Assembly (NCBI GenBank): GCA_044228245.1
Contig: JBGAVG010000003.1
Coordinates: 62,001 to 126,000, forward strand
From: Methylotenera_A sp044228245
Lineage (GTDB): Bacteria; Pseudomonadota; Gammaproteobacteria; Burkholderiales; Methylophilaceae
Direction of reading: 5' to 3'
DNA: 64,000 nt
Part shown: positions 15,686-24,941 of the stretch, piece by piece
How the letters are laid out: each line of letters begins with the position of its first letter
Position numbering within the stretch: the first letter of the stretch is position 1
Made by a program: the position numbers and the translations under genes
Notes under the pieces: model-generated
Database searches by the model: none
Told to the model about the DNA's origin: nothing
What the model saw: the letters and a program-made list of their open reading frames with translations, nothing else

Positions 15686-17950
15686 ATGAGATATATTTTA
15701 TTTGTAAGCGTGGCGTTGGGTGTGGTGTTGTTATACCTGCTTTCGCTTGCAAGTGCCAATACCGCTGCCTCCGGTGATTATTACAAAATTCTGTTATACC
15801 TGAACATCGCCCTGGCGGGCGTTCTGGTTGTACTCATCGGGGTTCAGCTATGGCTTTTGGCCAGAAAAATCAGAAACAGGGTGATGGGCAGCCGTCTCAC
15901 GCTGCGCTTATTGGGTACGTTCGCATTGATGGCAATTATTCCCGGCCTCATTGTGTATCTGGTTTCAGTCAATTTTTTAACGCGTTCGATCGAATCCTGG
16001 TTCAATGTGAAAGTTGAATCCGCCCTTGATGGCGGCTTGAGTTTGGGGCAGCGCGCGCTGGATATTATGCTGGCAGATGTTGAGGAGAAGGCCGAGAATA
16101 TGGCGACCAGCCTGGCTTTTCAGCCGACACGGAGTCACTATAGCCTGTTGAATGATTTGCGGGAAAAGTCTGGCATACAGGATGCAACGCTGCTTACGCC
16201 GCAGGGCCGGATTTTATCGGTATCCAGTAGCGATCCGAACAGTTTCCTGCCTGAATTGCCCAGCATTCCGCAATTGCGCCAGGCACAAAGCCGCGTGTAC
16301 GGCAAAATCGAGCCGATTCCCAATAAAGGGCTTTATTTGCGCGTATTGGCGCCCGTGAGTGTGCAGGAGATTGCGGGTGAAACGCGAATTCTGCAGTTAT
16401 TGCAGCCCGTGCCTAAGTCGCTGTCCAACACGGCCGAGGCGGTGCAAGACGTATACCGCGATTATCAGGAGCTTTCTTATAGCCGCAATTCGCTGAAAGA
16501 CATTTTTGCGCTCACGCTGACTCTGGTGCTGATGCTTGCCATGTTGTCCGCACTGGCAATCGCGTTTGTGTTAAGCCGCAGATTGACGCAACCGCTCACT
16601 GTACTGGCTGAAGGCACGCGTGCCATTGCCAGCGGTGATTACAGCACCATGTTGCCGGAGCATGGCAAAGATGAGCTGGGCATATTGGTGAAATCATTTA
16701 ACAGTATGACGCGCCAGCTTGGCGATGCCACGCGGGCTACCGAGAGAAACAGGGCGCGTGTCGAGGCGGCACGCGGCTATCTGGAAACTATTCTGGCACA
16801 TTTGTCTTCAGGCGTGCTGGCGATCAATGAAAAGGCCGAGCTACGCACATATAACGTGGCGGCAAGCAATATTCTGGGCGTAAGCTTGACCCCATTTGAA
16901 AATAAGCCATTTGCAAAAATCGCAGAAAGCCAGACTTTTCTGGCCGAATTTATTCAGTTATTGCAATCTCATTTTGAAATCACCAAAACCAAAGAGCAGG
17001 AAAAGCAGGAGTTGACCAGGCAAATCGAGATTGTACGGCCGCAAGGCAAGCAGTTGCTGTTGGTGCGCGCTACACGCTTGCCTGACAGTGCGGGCAGCGG
17101 CTTTGTGGTGGTGTTCGATGATGTGACTACCATGGTGCAGGCGCAGCGCGATGCGGCTTGGGGAGAAGTGGCGCGTCGGCTGGCGCATGAAATCAAGAAT
17201 CCGCTGACGCCGATTCAGCTTTCTGCCGAGCGTTTGCAGCATAAGCTCAGTGCAAAATTAAATGAAGAGGATGCCAGCGTGCTGCAACGCGCAACCGATA
17301 CCATAGTCAACCAGGTGAGTGCGATGAAAAGCATGGTAAATGAATTCAGCGAGTATGCACGCGCGCCTTCGGCCACTTTAACCAAACTGAATCTCAACCG
17401 GCTGATAAAAGATGTTTCTGCACTTTATGAAGGCGCCAGGGAGGATAGTGCGCAGGCCAGAATCATATTTAGCCTGGCGCCTGATATGCCGGACATGAAG
17501 GGTGATGCAACCATGTTGCGGCAGGTGCTGCATAATTTGATGCAGAACGCGCAGGATGCGCTCAAGCACACAGAAAATCCGGAAATTCTGGTGCAAACTA
17601 CATTTGATGAAACGTCCATACAGCTCGTGGTAAAGGATAATGGGCAGGGCTTCCCGGTAGATCTGCTAAGCCATGCGTTCGAGCCTTATGTGACGACCAA
17701 GGCGCATGGTACTGGCTTGGGCTTGGCAATCGTTAAGAAAATGATTGAAGAACATTCTGGCCAGATTAAAATAGAAAACAACCCAACAGGCGGCGCGTGT
17801 ATTACTATTGCGTTACCAATTGAAAGGCCAGTCGATAAAAATGAAGCCAAAATAAACAACGAAAATAATGTAAAAGGTGCGAAGAAACAAGCAGCTCAAA
17901 AGCCGGTAACGAGTGGTCGTAATAAACAGAAAATGGTAAGGGAAGTGTAA
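15686..17950 (+). CDS. ntrY: NtrY-type membrane sensor histidine kinase
   Basis: This 754-residue kinase has N-terminal membrane helices (5-22, 35-57 and about 75-97). A large periplasmic region (about 98-270) is followed by another helix (273-298), a HAMP domain (about 300-350) and a PAS domain (365-480). The HisKA box is ARRLAHEIKNPLTPIQLSAE, the ATPase N box NLMQNAQDALKH and the G boxes DNGQGFP and GTGLGLAIVKKM. The arrangement is that of NtrY. A low-complexity tail rich in Lys, Asn and Gln follows residue 715. The ntrX gene starts two bases after the stop. The stimulus is unknown. Confidence 0.9.
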   Translation: MRYILFVSVALGVVLLYLLSLASANTAASGDYYKILLYLNIALAGVLVVLIGVQLWLLARKIRNRVMGSRLTLRLLGTFALMAIIPGLIVYLVSVNFLTRSIESWFNVKVESALDGGLSLGQRALDIMLADVEEKAENMATSLAFQPTRSHYSLLNDLREKSGIQDATLLTPQGRILSVSSSDPNSFLPELPSIPQLRQAQSRVYGKIEPIPNKGLYLRVLAPVSVQEIAGETRILQLLQPVPKSLSNTAEAVQDVYRDYQELSYSRNSLKDIFALTLTLVLMLAMLSALAIAFVLSRRLTQPLTVLAEGTRAIASGDYSTMLPEHGKDELGILVKSFNSMTRQLGDATRATERNRARVEAARGYLETILAHLSSGVLAINEKAELRTYNVAASNILGVSLTPFENKPFAKIAESQTFLAEFIQLLQSHFEITKTKEQEKQELTRQIEIVRPQGKQLLLVRATRLPDSAGSGFVVVFDDVTTMVQAQRDAAWGEVARRLAHEIKNPLTPIQLSAERLQHKLSAKLNEEDASVLQRATDTIVNQVSAMKSMVNEFSEYARAPSATLTKLNLNRLIKDVSALYEGAREDSAQARIIFSLAPDMPDMKGDATMLRQVLHNLMQNAQDALKHTENPEILVQTTFDETSIQLVVKDNGQGFPVDLLSHAFEPYVTTKAHGTGLGLAIVKKMIEEHSGQIKIENNPTGGACITIALPIERPVDKNEAKINNENNVKGAKKQAAQKPVTSGRNKQKMVREV

Positions 17951-17952
17951 AC

Positions 17953-19221
17953 ATGGCGTCACGGAATATTTTGGTAGTGGATGATGAGATAGGTATTCGC
18001 GAATTATTAAGTGAGATATTGCTTGATGAAGGACACCAGGTACTGCTTGCGGAAAACGCACAGGCCGCACGTGATGCACGCTTGAAACAGCGTCCGGATA
18101 TGGTGCTGCTGGATATCTGGATGCCGGACTGCGATGGTATCAGCTTGCTGAAAGAATGGGGGAATGCCGGTTTGCTGACGATGCCGGTGGTGATGATGTC
18201 GGGCCACGGTACGATTGATACTGCAGTGGAGGCCACACGCATTGGGGCGTTCGATTTCCTGGAAAAGCCGATTGCCTTGCAAAAACTGCTTAAAACAGTG
18301 GCAGCAGCACTCAAGCACGCGGAAAATTTGCCTAAAACTGAAATGAATCTGGCCAGCTTTGGTAAAAGCCTGGTGATCAATGAGCTGAAGCAGCGTCTGG
18401 AGCAAATTTCGCGTACCAAAAACGCCTTATTGCTGATTGGCAAAAAAGGCGGCAGTGTCGAAATGTGCGCGCGGTTTTTACATACGGCAGGCACGCCCTG
18501 GCTAGGCTTAACCGAATACGAAAAACTGGCCACTGCGCCATTGGAGCTGTTAGAACAGGCGCATGACGGCATTGTGTTTATAGACGAAGTCTCAGCGCTC
18601 AATAAAACCGAACAAAAAGGCCTGCAATTGTTGCTGGCGAAAGCCGAGAAATACCAGACACGTGTGGTGTGTGCGAGTTCCTCAAGCTTGCCGCAACTTG
18701 CCGAGAATGCGCAGTTTGATAATGCATTGTTGCAGACACTCTCAACCAGTACGCTCAAAGTGCCTGCCTTGAATGATCACCGCGAGGATATTCCAGACCT
18801 AGCCACAGCCATGGCGAATTTGCTGGTAGAAACTTCTGGCGCGCAATATAAAAGTTTTGATATTGCAGCCTTGAATGCCTTAAGAAATGCCGATTGGCCC
18901 GGTGATCTGGCCGAACTGGATGCTGTAGTCCAGAACCTGGTGCTGAGCAGTTTGGAAGAAAAAATCACGCTGGGCGATGTGCATCGTGTGCTGGAGCAGT
19001 TCAGCAGCAGTCCTGAAAGCCAGGCGTCTAAGCTGCAATCATTGCCGGTGAATCTTGCGCTGCCGCTGCGTGAGGCGCGTGACGATTTTGAGCGTTTCTA
19101 TTTTCAACATCACATGGCCATGATTAACAATAACATGAGTAAACTGGCGGAGATCTCAGGCCTGGAGCGCACCCATCTGTACCGCAAACTCAAGCAGCTG
19201 GGCATTAAAATAAAGGGCTAG
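17953..19221 (+). CDS. ntrX: NtrX-type response regulator with degenerate AAA+ domain
   Basis: The 422 residues start with an intact receiver (phospho-acceptor D54 in LLDIWMPDCDG). The central domain is recognisably derived from the sigma-54 activator fold. However, the Walker A loop is lost (GKKGGSVEM in place of a GxxGxGKE loop) and the segment to the Walker B-like GIVFIDEV is shortened. No GAFTGA loop, the sigma-54 contact, is present. A Fis-type helix-turn-helix is intact at the C terminus (LAEISGLERTHLYRKLKQLG). It therefore probably binds DNA and answers to NtrY but should not remodel sigma-54 polymerase. Confidence 0.88.
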   Translation: MASRNILVVDDEIGIRELLSEILLDEGHQVLLAENAQAARDARLKQRPDMVLLDIWMPDCDGISLLKEWGNAGLLTMPVVMMSGHGTIDTAVEATRIGAFDFLEKPIALQKLLKTVAAALKHAENLPKTEMNLASFGKSLVINELKQRLEQISRTKNALLLIGKKGGSVEMCARFLHTAGTPWLGLTEYEKLATAPLELLEQAHDGIVFIDEVSALNKTEQKGLQLLLAKAEKYQTRVVCASSSSLPQLAENAQFDNALLQTLSTSTLKVPALNDHREDIPDLATAMANLLVETSGAQYKSFDIAALNALRNADWPGDLAELDAVVQNLVLSSLEEKITLGDVHRVLEQFSSSPESQASKLQSLPVNLALPLREARDDFERFYFQHHMAMINNNMSKLAEISGLERTHLYRKLKQLGIKIKG

Positions 19222-19231
19222 CTTGCCCGAG

Positions 19232-19999
19232 TTAACTTGCAAGGGTCAGAACTACCGGCGTGTGGTCAGAAGGACGCTCGAGCTTGCGCGGCGATTTATC
19301 TATCATGCAGCTTTGGCAGGCGTTTTTTAGCGCATCGCTGACTAAAATATGATCGATACGCATGCCCAAATTACGCCTGAAACCTGCCATGCGGTAATCC
19401 CACCAGCTAAAGTGGCCGTCGGCCTGCTCAAACAGTCTGAAGCTGTCGTGCAGTCCTAACTGAGTGAGCTTTTCAAAAGCATCGCGCTCACGTGGCGATA
19501 CTAATACTTGCCCGAGCCACGCTGCAGGGTCATGGCAATCGCGGTCATCGGGCGCGATATTGTAATCCCCCAGTAAAACCAGATTCGGGTACTTTTTTAG
19601 CTCCTCTGCAAGCCAATAGGTAAGGGCTTCCAGCCAGCGCATTTTATAGATGTATTTTTCAGAATCTACCGCCTGACCATTCGGAATATACACACAAACA
19701 ACTCGCACGCCATTGATAGTCGCGCTAATCACACGCCTTTGCTCATCCTCGAAGTTTGCTATGCCATGCGAAATATCAGTTAGGTCATGGCGAGTTAAAA
19801 TCGCTACGCCGTTATAGGTTTTCTGCCCGCTATGGACCGCTTCATAACCTGCCTGTTTTAATTCGTCATAGGGAAATTTAATGTCTTCCTGCTTGGTTTC
19901 CTGTAGGCATAGCACGTCCGGCTGGTTGTCGCGCACCCAATCCAACACATGCGGTAAGCGCACGTTTAGTGAGTTGACATTCCAAGTCGCTAATTTCAT
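19232..19999 (-). CDS. xth: Exodeoxyribonuclease III
   Basis: This 255-residue AP endonuclease/3' exonuclease acts in base-excision repair. The EEP-family residues are visible: N7 in TWNVNSLNVRL, E34 in LQETKQED, the GDYNIAP motif and the terminal RPSDHTPVVL catalytic His. Its ATG overlaps the stop of prlC (ATGA). It converges on ntrX with a ten-base gap. Confidence 0.95.
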   Translation of the reverse strand: MKLATWNVNSLNVRLPHVLDWVRDNQPDVLCLQETKQEDIKFPYDELKQAGYEAVHSGQKTYNGVAILTRHDLTDISHGIANFEDEQRRVISATINGVRVVCVYIPNGQAVDSEKYIYKMRWLEALTYWLAEELKKYPNLVLLGDYNIAPDDRDCHDPAAWLGQVLVSPRERDAFEKLTQLGLHDSFRLFEQADGHFSWWDYRMAGFRRNLGMRIDHILVSDALKNACQSCMIDKSPRKLERPSDHTPVVLTLAS

Positions 20000-22023
20000 T
20001 CGCCCATGCCGTTATGTCTGAGAAGCGCGTCAATACTGGGTTCCCGGCCGCGGAATGCCACGAATGATTCCATCGCCGGGCGAGATCCGCCTTGCGCTAA
20101 AATCTCGTTCCAGAATTTTTGCCCAGCTTCTGAACTAAGCACGCCATTTTCTTCAAAAAAACTGTACGCATCGGCGGACAGCACTTCCGCCCATTTGTAG
20201 CTGTAATAGCCTGCGGCGTAGCCGCCCGCGAAGATATGCGAGAAACTATTTGGGAAGCGATTCCAGCTCGGCGGGCGCACCACCGCGACCTTGTCGCGAA
20301 TTTCTTCGAGCAAGGCCAATGGCGTTTTACTGCCATTCGCATCAAATGCGCTATGCAGCGTGATGTCGAATAGTGAAAATTCCATTTGACGCACGGTCTG
20401 CATGCCCGCCTGAAAGTTTTTGGCGGCGACCATTTTATCGAACAACTCACGCGGCAGTTGCGCGCCCGTGTCGACATGCTGTGTCATATGACGCAATACG
20501 TCCCATTCCCAGCAGAAGTTTTCCATAAACTGGCTGGGCAGCTCTACCGCGTCCCATTCCACGCCTTTGATACCCGAAACGCTGTAATCATTTACCTGCG
20601 TGAGCATGTGGTGCAGGCCGTGGCCGAACTCGTGGAACAGGGTGATGACTTCGTCATGCGTAAATAAAGCAGGCTTGCCACCTACCGGTGCAGAGAAGTT
20701 GCAGGTTAAATAGGCAACAGGGGTAGTCAGCTTGTCATCCACAATGCGGCGCGTAATCGCTTCATCCATCCAGGCGCCGCCACGTTTGTTATTGCGGGCA
20801 TACAGATCTAAATAAAATTGACCAATCAGCTTGCCGGCCTGGTCGGTAATCTGGTAGAAGTGTGCATCTTTATGCCAGGTTGGCGCGTTCGATTTTTTTA
20901 CAAACACACCAAAAATGGTTTCAACCACCTTGAAAAGCCCGGCTAAAACTTTATCTTCTGGAAAATACTGCTTCACTTCCAGATCAGAAAAAGCATATTT
21001 ATCTTCGCGCAGCTTTTCCGATACATAAGCCACATCCCAGGCTTGCATGGCGCTGATATTGAGCTTTTCTGCGTAAGCGACCAATTCGCGCATGTCCTGC
21101 TCGGCGTAAGGTTTGGCGCGGCTTGCGAGCGTATTTAAGAACTCAATGACCTGTTTGGGGGTGTCCGCCATTTTGGTGGCGAGTGATAACTCTGCGAAAT
21201 TATTAAAGTCCAGCAGTTTTGCAGCTTCATCGCGTAGTTTTAGAATTTGCGAAATGATGGGTGTATTGTCAAACTCGGGTTTGCCAAATTCACTCGCACG
21301 CGTGGCGTAGGCGCGGTACAGAGTTTCGCGTAAGTTGCGATTGTCCGCATACTGCAATACCGGCATGTAGCTTGGGAAGTGCAGGGTAAATTTATAGCCA
21401 GCCTTCTTGTCTGCTTCAGCAGCTTCTTTCGCGGCCTGCAATACATCATCTGGAATCCCCGCCAGTTCTGCCGGATTTTCTATGTAAAGCGCGTATTCGT
21501 TGGTGGTATCGAGTACGTTTTCTTCAAACTTGGCGGCAAGTTTCGAGAGTTCTTCATTAATGGCTTTGAAGCGCGCCTTTTTGTCAGCCAGCAATTCTGC
21601 ACCGCCAAGTTTGAAATCGCGCACTTCGTTATCGATGATTTTTTGCTGGGCACTATTCAGTTTAGCAAAATCAGCACTATTTCTAATTGCACGATATTTA
21701 GCATAAAGTCGCTCATCCTGCGCCAAATCGCTATAAAAATCGGTTAACTTCGCTAAATTATCATTATAAGCTTCCCGTAATTCCGGGCTGTTTACTACGG
21801 CATTCATGTGCCCCACTTGTGACCAGGCGCGAGATATTTTTTCATCCAGGTCTTCCAGTTTCAGCGCAAAATTATCCCACGTGGGCGTTTCATTAATGTT
21901 TGCCAGTGCCTCAATGGTTTGTTTGCCTTCGCTTAACAGCAGATCCAGCGCTGGCGAAACGTGTTCAGGTTTTATCTCATTAAATTTGGGTAAGCCTGCA
22001 AAATGCAGCAACGGATTCGACAC
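19996..22023 (-). CDS. prlC: Oligopeptidase A (M3 family)
   Basis: This 675-residue cytoplasmic zinc metallopeptidase degrades peptides, including cleaved signal peptides. The zinc site HEFGHGLHH has H464, E465 and H468. The C-terminal AGGYAAGYYSYKWAEVLSADAYSFF block typical of M3 peptidases is present. Length matches OpdA/PrlC. It is coupled to xth by a four-base overlap. Confidence 0.96.
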   Translation of the reverse strand: MSNPLLHFAGLPKFNEIKPEHVSPALDLLLSEGKQTIEALANINETPTWDNFALKLEDLDEKISRAWSQVGHMNAVVNSPELREAYNDNLAKLTDFYSDLAQDERLYAKYRAIRNSADFAKLNSAQQKIIDNEVRDFKLGGAELLADKKARFKAINEELSKLAAKFEENVLDTTNEYALYIENPAELAGIPDDVLQAAKEAAEADKKAGYKFTLHFPSYMPVLQYADNRNLRETLYRAYATRASEFGKPEFDNTPIISQILKLRDEAAKLLDFNNFAELSLATKMADTPKQVIEFLNTLASRAKPYAEQDMRELVAYAEKLNISAMQAWDVAYVSEKLREDKYAFSDLEVKQYFPEDKVLAGLFKVVETIFGVFVKKSNAPTWHKDAHFYQITDQAGKLIGQFYLDLYARNNKRGGAWMDEAITRRIVDDKLTTPVAYLTCNFSAPVGGKPALFTHDEVITLFHEFGHGLHHMLTQVNDYSVSGIKGVEWDAVELPSQFMENFCWEWDVLRHMTQHVDTGAQLPRELFDKMVAAKNFQAGMQTVRQMEFSLFDITLHSAFDANGSKTPLALLEEIRDKVAVVRPPSWNRFPNSFSHIFAGGYAAGYYSYKWAEVLSADAYSFFEENGVLSSEAGQKFWNEILAQGGSRPAMESFVAFRGREPSIDALLRHNGMGE

Positions 22024-22056
22024 AAAAATTCCTTCTAATTAATTAATCTCAAGCAC

Positions 22057-22413
22057 CTAGTTTATTAAACGTAAACAAAGGGGATAGCGATAAGCCTCGC
22101 CTTTGCTAGTGGAGATGGCGGCGATAATGCAAAAAACAATGTTGAACAGCCAAACAATTCCGATGAGCAAAAAACCAATAAGAACAGCCACCAGAACCCA
22201 CGAGATAAACTGTGCAATCAACATGGTGATTTGAAAATTCAGCGCCTCTTTAGCCTGGTCGGCGATGTAAGCGCTATCGTCTTTTTTGAGTATCCAGACG
22301 AGCAGCCCTGGAATGAACGAAAATACAGTACCGCCCAAGTGAGTGACAGTAGCGATATTTTTGTCATCATTGCTAGGGTTTAAATTGTCAGACTCGGTAA
22401 CTTCAGTAGACAT
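22057..22413 (-). CDS. DUF4870 small membrane protein
   Basis: The 118 residues start at the ATG 22411-22413, chosen because an AAGGA ribosome site lies just upstream. A longer frame exists but its first 36 residues would overlap ptsI. An acidic N-terminal tail (1-22) precedes a DUF4870/Tic20-like domain with three membrane helices (about 28-43, 60-82, 84-105). ATVTHLGG and AKEALNFQI are typical of the family. Function unknown. It follows ptsI by 16 bases. Confidence 0.85.
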   Translation of the reverse strand: MSTEVTESDNLNPSNDDKNIATVTHLGGTVFSFIPGLLVWILKKDDSAYIADQAKEALNFQITMLIAQFISWVLVAVLIGFLLIGIVWLFNIVFCIIAAISTSKGEAYRYPLCLRLIN

Positions 22414-22429
22414 GGCGATTCCTTTCAAA

Positions 22430-24175
22430 TTAATGCAGATTGAATTTAGCGACAAGGGGTTCAATTTTTTCGAGGTCTGATAACCCCAATACTTTGCGGG
22501 CATCACTATTAAGCTTGGCAATCTGGCTATGCAGTACCTGCTGTTTCACGCTCAATATATTGGAAGGGTGCATGGAAAGCTGGCGCAAGCCCATCCCAAT
22601 CAACAACCTGGTAAGTTTTGCGTCACCGGCCATTTCGCCACATACGGCAACTGATTTGCCTAATTTAGCTCCGGCTTTAATGGTAATCGAAATCAGCTTC
22701 AGCACTGAGGGATGTAATGGATTATATAAATGCGCTACCGCGTCATCAGTACGGTCAATGGCAAGCGTATATTGAATCAGATCGTTTGTGCCGATGGATA
22801 AAAAATCCAGCTCTTTAGCAAATGCTTCGGCATTGATGGCGGCCGCAGGCACCTCAATCATGCCCCCCAGCGCGATGTTTTCGTCGAATGGTATATTTTG
22901 TTTGCGTAACGATAATTTTGCGCGTTCAAGCAAAAGTTTGGTCTGGCGCAGCTCGGCCAGCGTAGAAAGCATCGGAATCAATATCTTGATGTTGCCATAA
23001 TGCGAGGCGCGCAACATGGCACGCAATTGCGTATGAAAAATCTGTGGCTCTGACAGACATAGCCGCACCGCGCGTAACCCCAGCGCTGGGTTGGCACACT
23101 CAGAAACGCTATCAGGATTCATTTGTTTATCCGCGCCCAAATCCAGCGTACGAATGGTCACTGGCAAACCATGCATGGCTTCAGCCACTTTTTTGTATGC
23201 CTGAAACTGCTCTTCCTCATCCGGCATTTCGCGCTTATTCATAAATAAAAATTCGGTACGGTACAGCCCGATGCCGGTCGCGCCGGAGGCTTTTACTGCA
23301 TCCACGTCTTCCGGTACTTCAATGTTGGCGTACAGGTTAATCGCTGTGCCATCCATGGTGACCGCTTTGGCGGATTTGATGCGTTTGAGTTTTTGCTGTT
23401 CCAGCATCCACTGGTTCTGGCGGAGCTCGTATTCAGCCAGGATATCCTTGGACGGGTTGACGATGACAACCCCCAGGCTGCCATCCACAATGATGAGCTC
23501 GCCATCATTGATTAAATCGCGCGCGCGCTGCAAAGCGACGATAGAAGGGATATTGAGGCTGCGCGCCAGAATGGCCGTATGCGAGGTGACGCCGCCTACA
23601 TCGGTAATAAATGCCGCAAAATGGTGTTGCTTGAATTGGATGGCATCTGCGGGCGAAATGTCATGCGCCACCAGAATGGTCACGCTTTCCTGTTGCTGTA
23701 TTTTATTGGTCTGATTGGGCGCCTGGCTGGGGTGTCCAAGCAGCACCTTAATCACGCGTTCGACCACCTGAACCACATCATGCTTGCGCTCACGCAGGTA
23801 CTCATCTTCAATGGCTTCAAACTGCTCAACAATGTCGTCCATCTGCTGCTTGATTGCCCATTCGGCATTGCAGCGTTCTTTGCGGATGATGTCCTTCGGC
23901 ACTTCAGAAAGTGATTTGTCGGACAGAATCATCAAGTGGGTATTGATAAAGGCGCCGAGCTCGGCAGGCGCGTTTTTTGAGAGCGTGCCGCGTATCGTTT
24001 CCAGATCTTTTTTTACGATGAGTACGGCATCGCTAAAACGCGCGATCTCGTTGCCGACCAGCTGCGCCGGCAGCTGGTAATGCACCACCTCCAGCAAGGC
24101 ATTGGAAACCAGGTGCGCATGCCCGATGGCAATGCCGCTGGATACGCCGATACCGTGTATGCTGAAGCTGGACAA
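22430..24175 (-). CDS. ptsI: Phosphoenolpyruvate-protein phosphotransferase (PTS enzyme I)
   Basis: This 581-residue enzyme I takes phosphate from PEP and passes it to HPr. The phosphorylated histidine is H199 in GGVTSHTAILARS. The PEP-binding barrel has GIGLYRTEFLFMN, and the active-site cysteine lies in SVAVCGEMAGD. It starts four bases after ptsH. With HPr, an EIIA-Man domain, HprK and RapZ, but no EIIB, EIIC or EIID permease in the window, it probably feeds a signalling rather than a sugar-transport PTS. Confidence 0.96.
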   Translation of the reverse strand: MSSFSIHGIGVSSGIAIGHAHLVSNALLEVVHYQLPAQLVGNEIARFSDAVLIVKKDLETIRGTLSKNAPAELGAFINTHLMILSDKSLSEVPKDIIRKERCNAEWAIKQQMDDIVEQFEAIEDEYLRERKHDVVQVVERVIKVLLGHPSQAPNQTNKIQQQESVTILVAHDISPADAIQFKQHHFAAFITDVGGVTSHTAILARSLNIPSIVALQRARDLINDGELIIVDGSLGVVIVNPSKDILAEYELRQNQWMLEQQKLKRIKSAKAVTMDGTAINLYANIEVPEDVDAVKASGATGIGLYRTEFLFMNKREMPDEEEQFQAYKKVAEAMHGLPVTIRTLDLGADKQMNPDSVSECANPALGLRAVRLCLSEPQIFHTQLRAMLRASHYGNIKILIPMLSTLAELRQTKLLLERAKLSLRKQNIPFDENIALGGMIEVPAAAINAEAFAKELDFLSIGTNDLIQYTLAIDRTDDAVAHLYNPLHPSVLKLISITIKAGAKLGKSVAVCGEMAGDAKLTRLLIGMGLRQLSMHPSNILSVKQQVLHSQIAKLNSDARKVLGLSDLEKIEPLVAKFNLH

Positions 24176-24178
24176 AAT

Positions 24179-24448
24179 CTATTCGCCCTCGCCGAAATAA
24201 TCGTTAATCAGCGCTTGTAATGCTGCCATCGCCGCCTGCTCATCTGGGCCATTGGTTTCAAGCGTGATGGTGGAGCCTTTGGCGGCGGCCAGCATCATCA
24301 CACCCATAATGCTTTTGGCATTCACTCTGCGGCCGTTCTTTTCTACCCAGATATCGCTGCTGAATTGGCTGGCTGTTTGCGTGAGTTTGCTGCTGGCGCG
24401 TGCATGCAGCCCAAGCTTGTTGATGATTTCTATTTCTTGTTTAATCAT
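24179..24448 (-). CDS. ptsH: PTS phosphocarrier protein HPr
   Basis: This is an 89-residue HPr. The PEP-dependent site is H15 in KLGLHARAS, and the regulatory serine S46 in AKSIMGVMMLAA is present, matching the nearby HprK gene. It therefore carries both the enzyme I-dependent and the kinase-dependent phosphorylation sites. It lies between EIIA-Man and ptsI with 36- and 3-base gaps. Confidence 0.97.
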   Translation of the reverse strand: MIKQEIEIINKLGLHARASSKLTQTASQFSSDIWVEKNGRRVNAKSIMGVMMLAAAKGSTITLETNGPDEQAAMAALQALINDYFGEGE

Positions 24449-24484
24449 GGCATTTATTCAGTTATTGGTTTCAATCATTTATTT

Positions 24485-24895
24485 TTATTTGTCATTGTGG
24501 TCGCAGCCGCTTTTAGTAAAATGCACCACGCCATCACGTCCTCCACTAATCGCTTTTTCCAAACAGAATTTAATGGGTTTGTCGCGATAATTAAGCACGC
24601 GGACCAGCATCGGTAAATTAACACCTGCGACGCCTTCGACCCGATTGGGCGAGAGTAGTTTAATCACTAAATTACAGGGTGAAGCACCGTACATGTCAGA
24701 CAGGATCAGTACGCCTTCACCAGTATCAAGCTGTTTAACCAATTGCTGGGCATGCGGCAGTAAATCGGTCGGGTCGTCATCCGTGCCGACAGCAAAATGC
24801 ATCAATTGCGGCGGTTTCTTGCCCAGCACGTGACTCATGCAATGAATGAGGCTTTCGCCCAGATTGCCGTGCGCAATAATTAAAATTCCAATCAT
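24485..24895 (-). CDS. PTS mannose-family EIIA domain protein
   Basis: The 136 residues form a stand-alone EIIA-Man domain with phosphorylatable H9 (MIGILIIAHGNLGESL) and the SDMYGASPCN motif. No IIB, IIC or IID partner is encoded nearby. In betaproteobacteria this isolated EIIA is part of a regulatory PTS whose target is mostly unknown. It sits between rapZ and ptsH. Confidence 0.93.
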   Translation of the reverse strand: MIGILIIAHGNLGESLIHCMSHVLGKKPPQLMHFAVGTDDDPTDLLPHAQQLVKQLDTGEGVLILSDMYGASPCNLVIKLLSPNRVEGVAGVNLPMLVRVLNYRDKPIKFCLEKAISGGRDGVVHFTKSGCDHNDK

Positions 24896-24941
24896 GCTGC
24901 TTTACCTTTTTAAATCAATACCTAACGCTTCATCAAGTTCG

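Noticed and set aside
17805..18758. Long open frame (317 codons) antisense to ntrX
   Set aside because: Ser/Cys-rich composition, full overlap with a well-supported gene and no recognisable domain.
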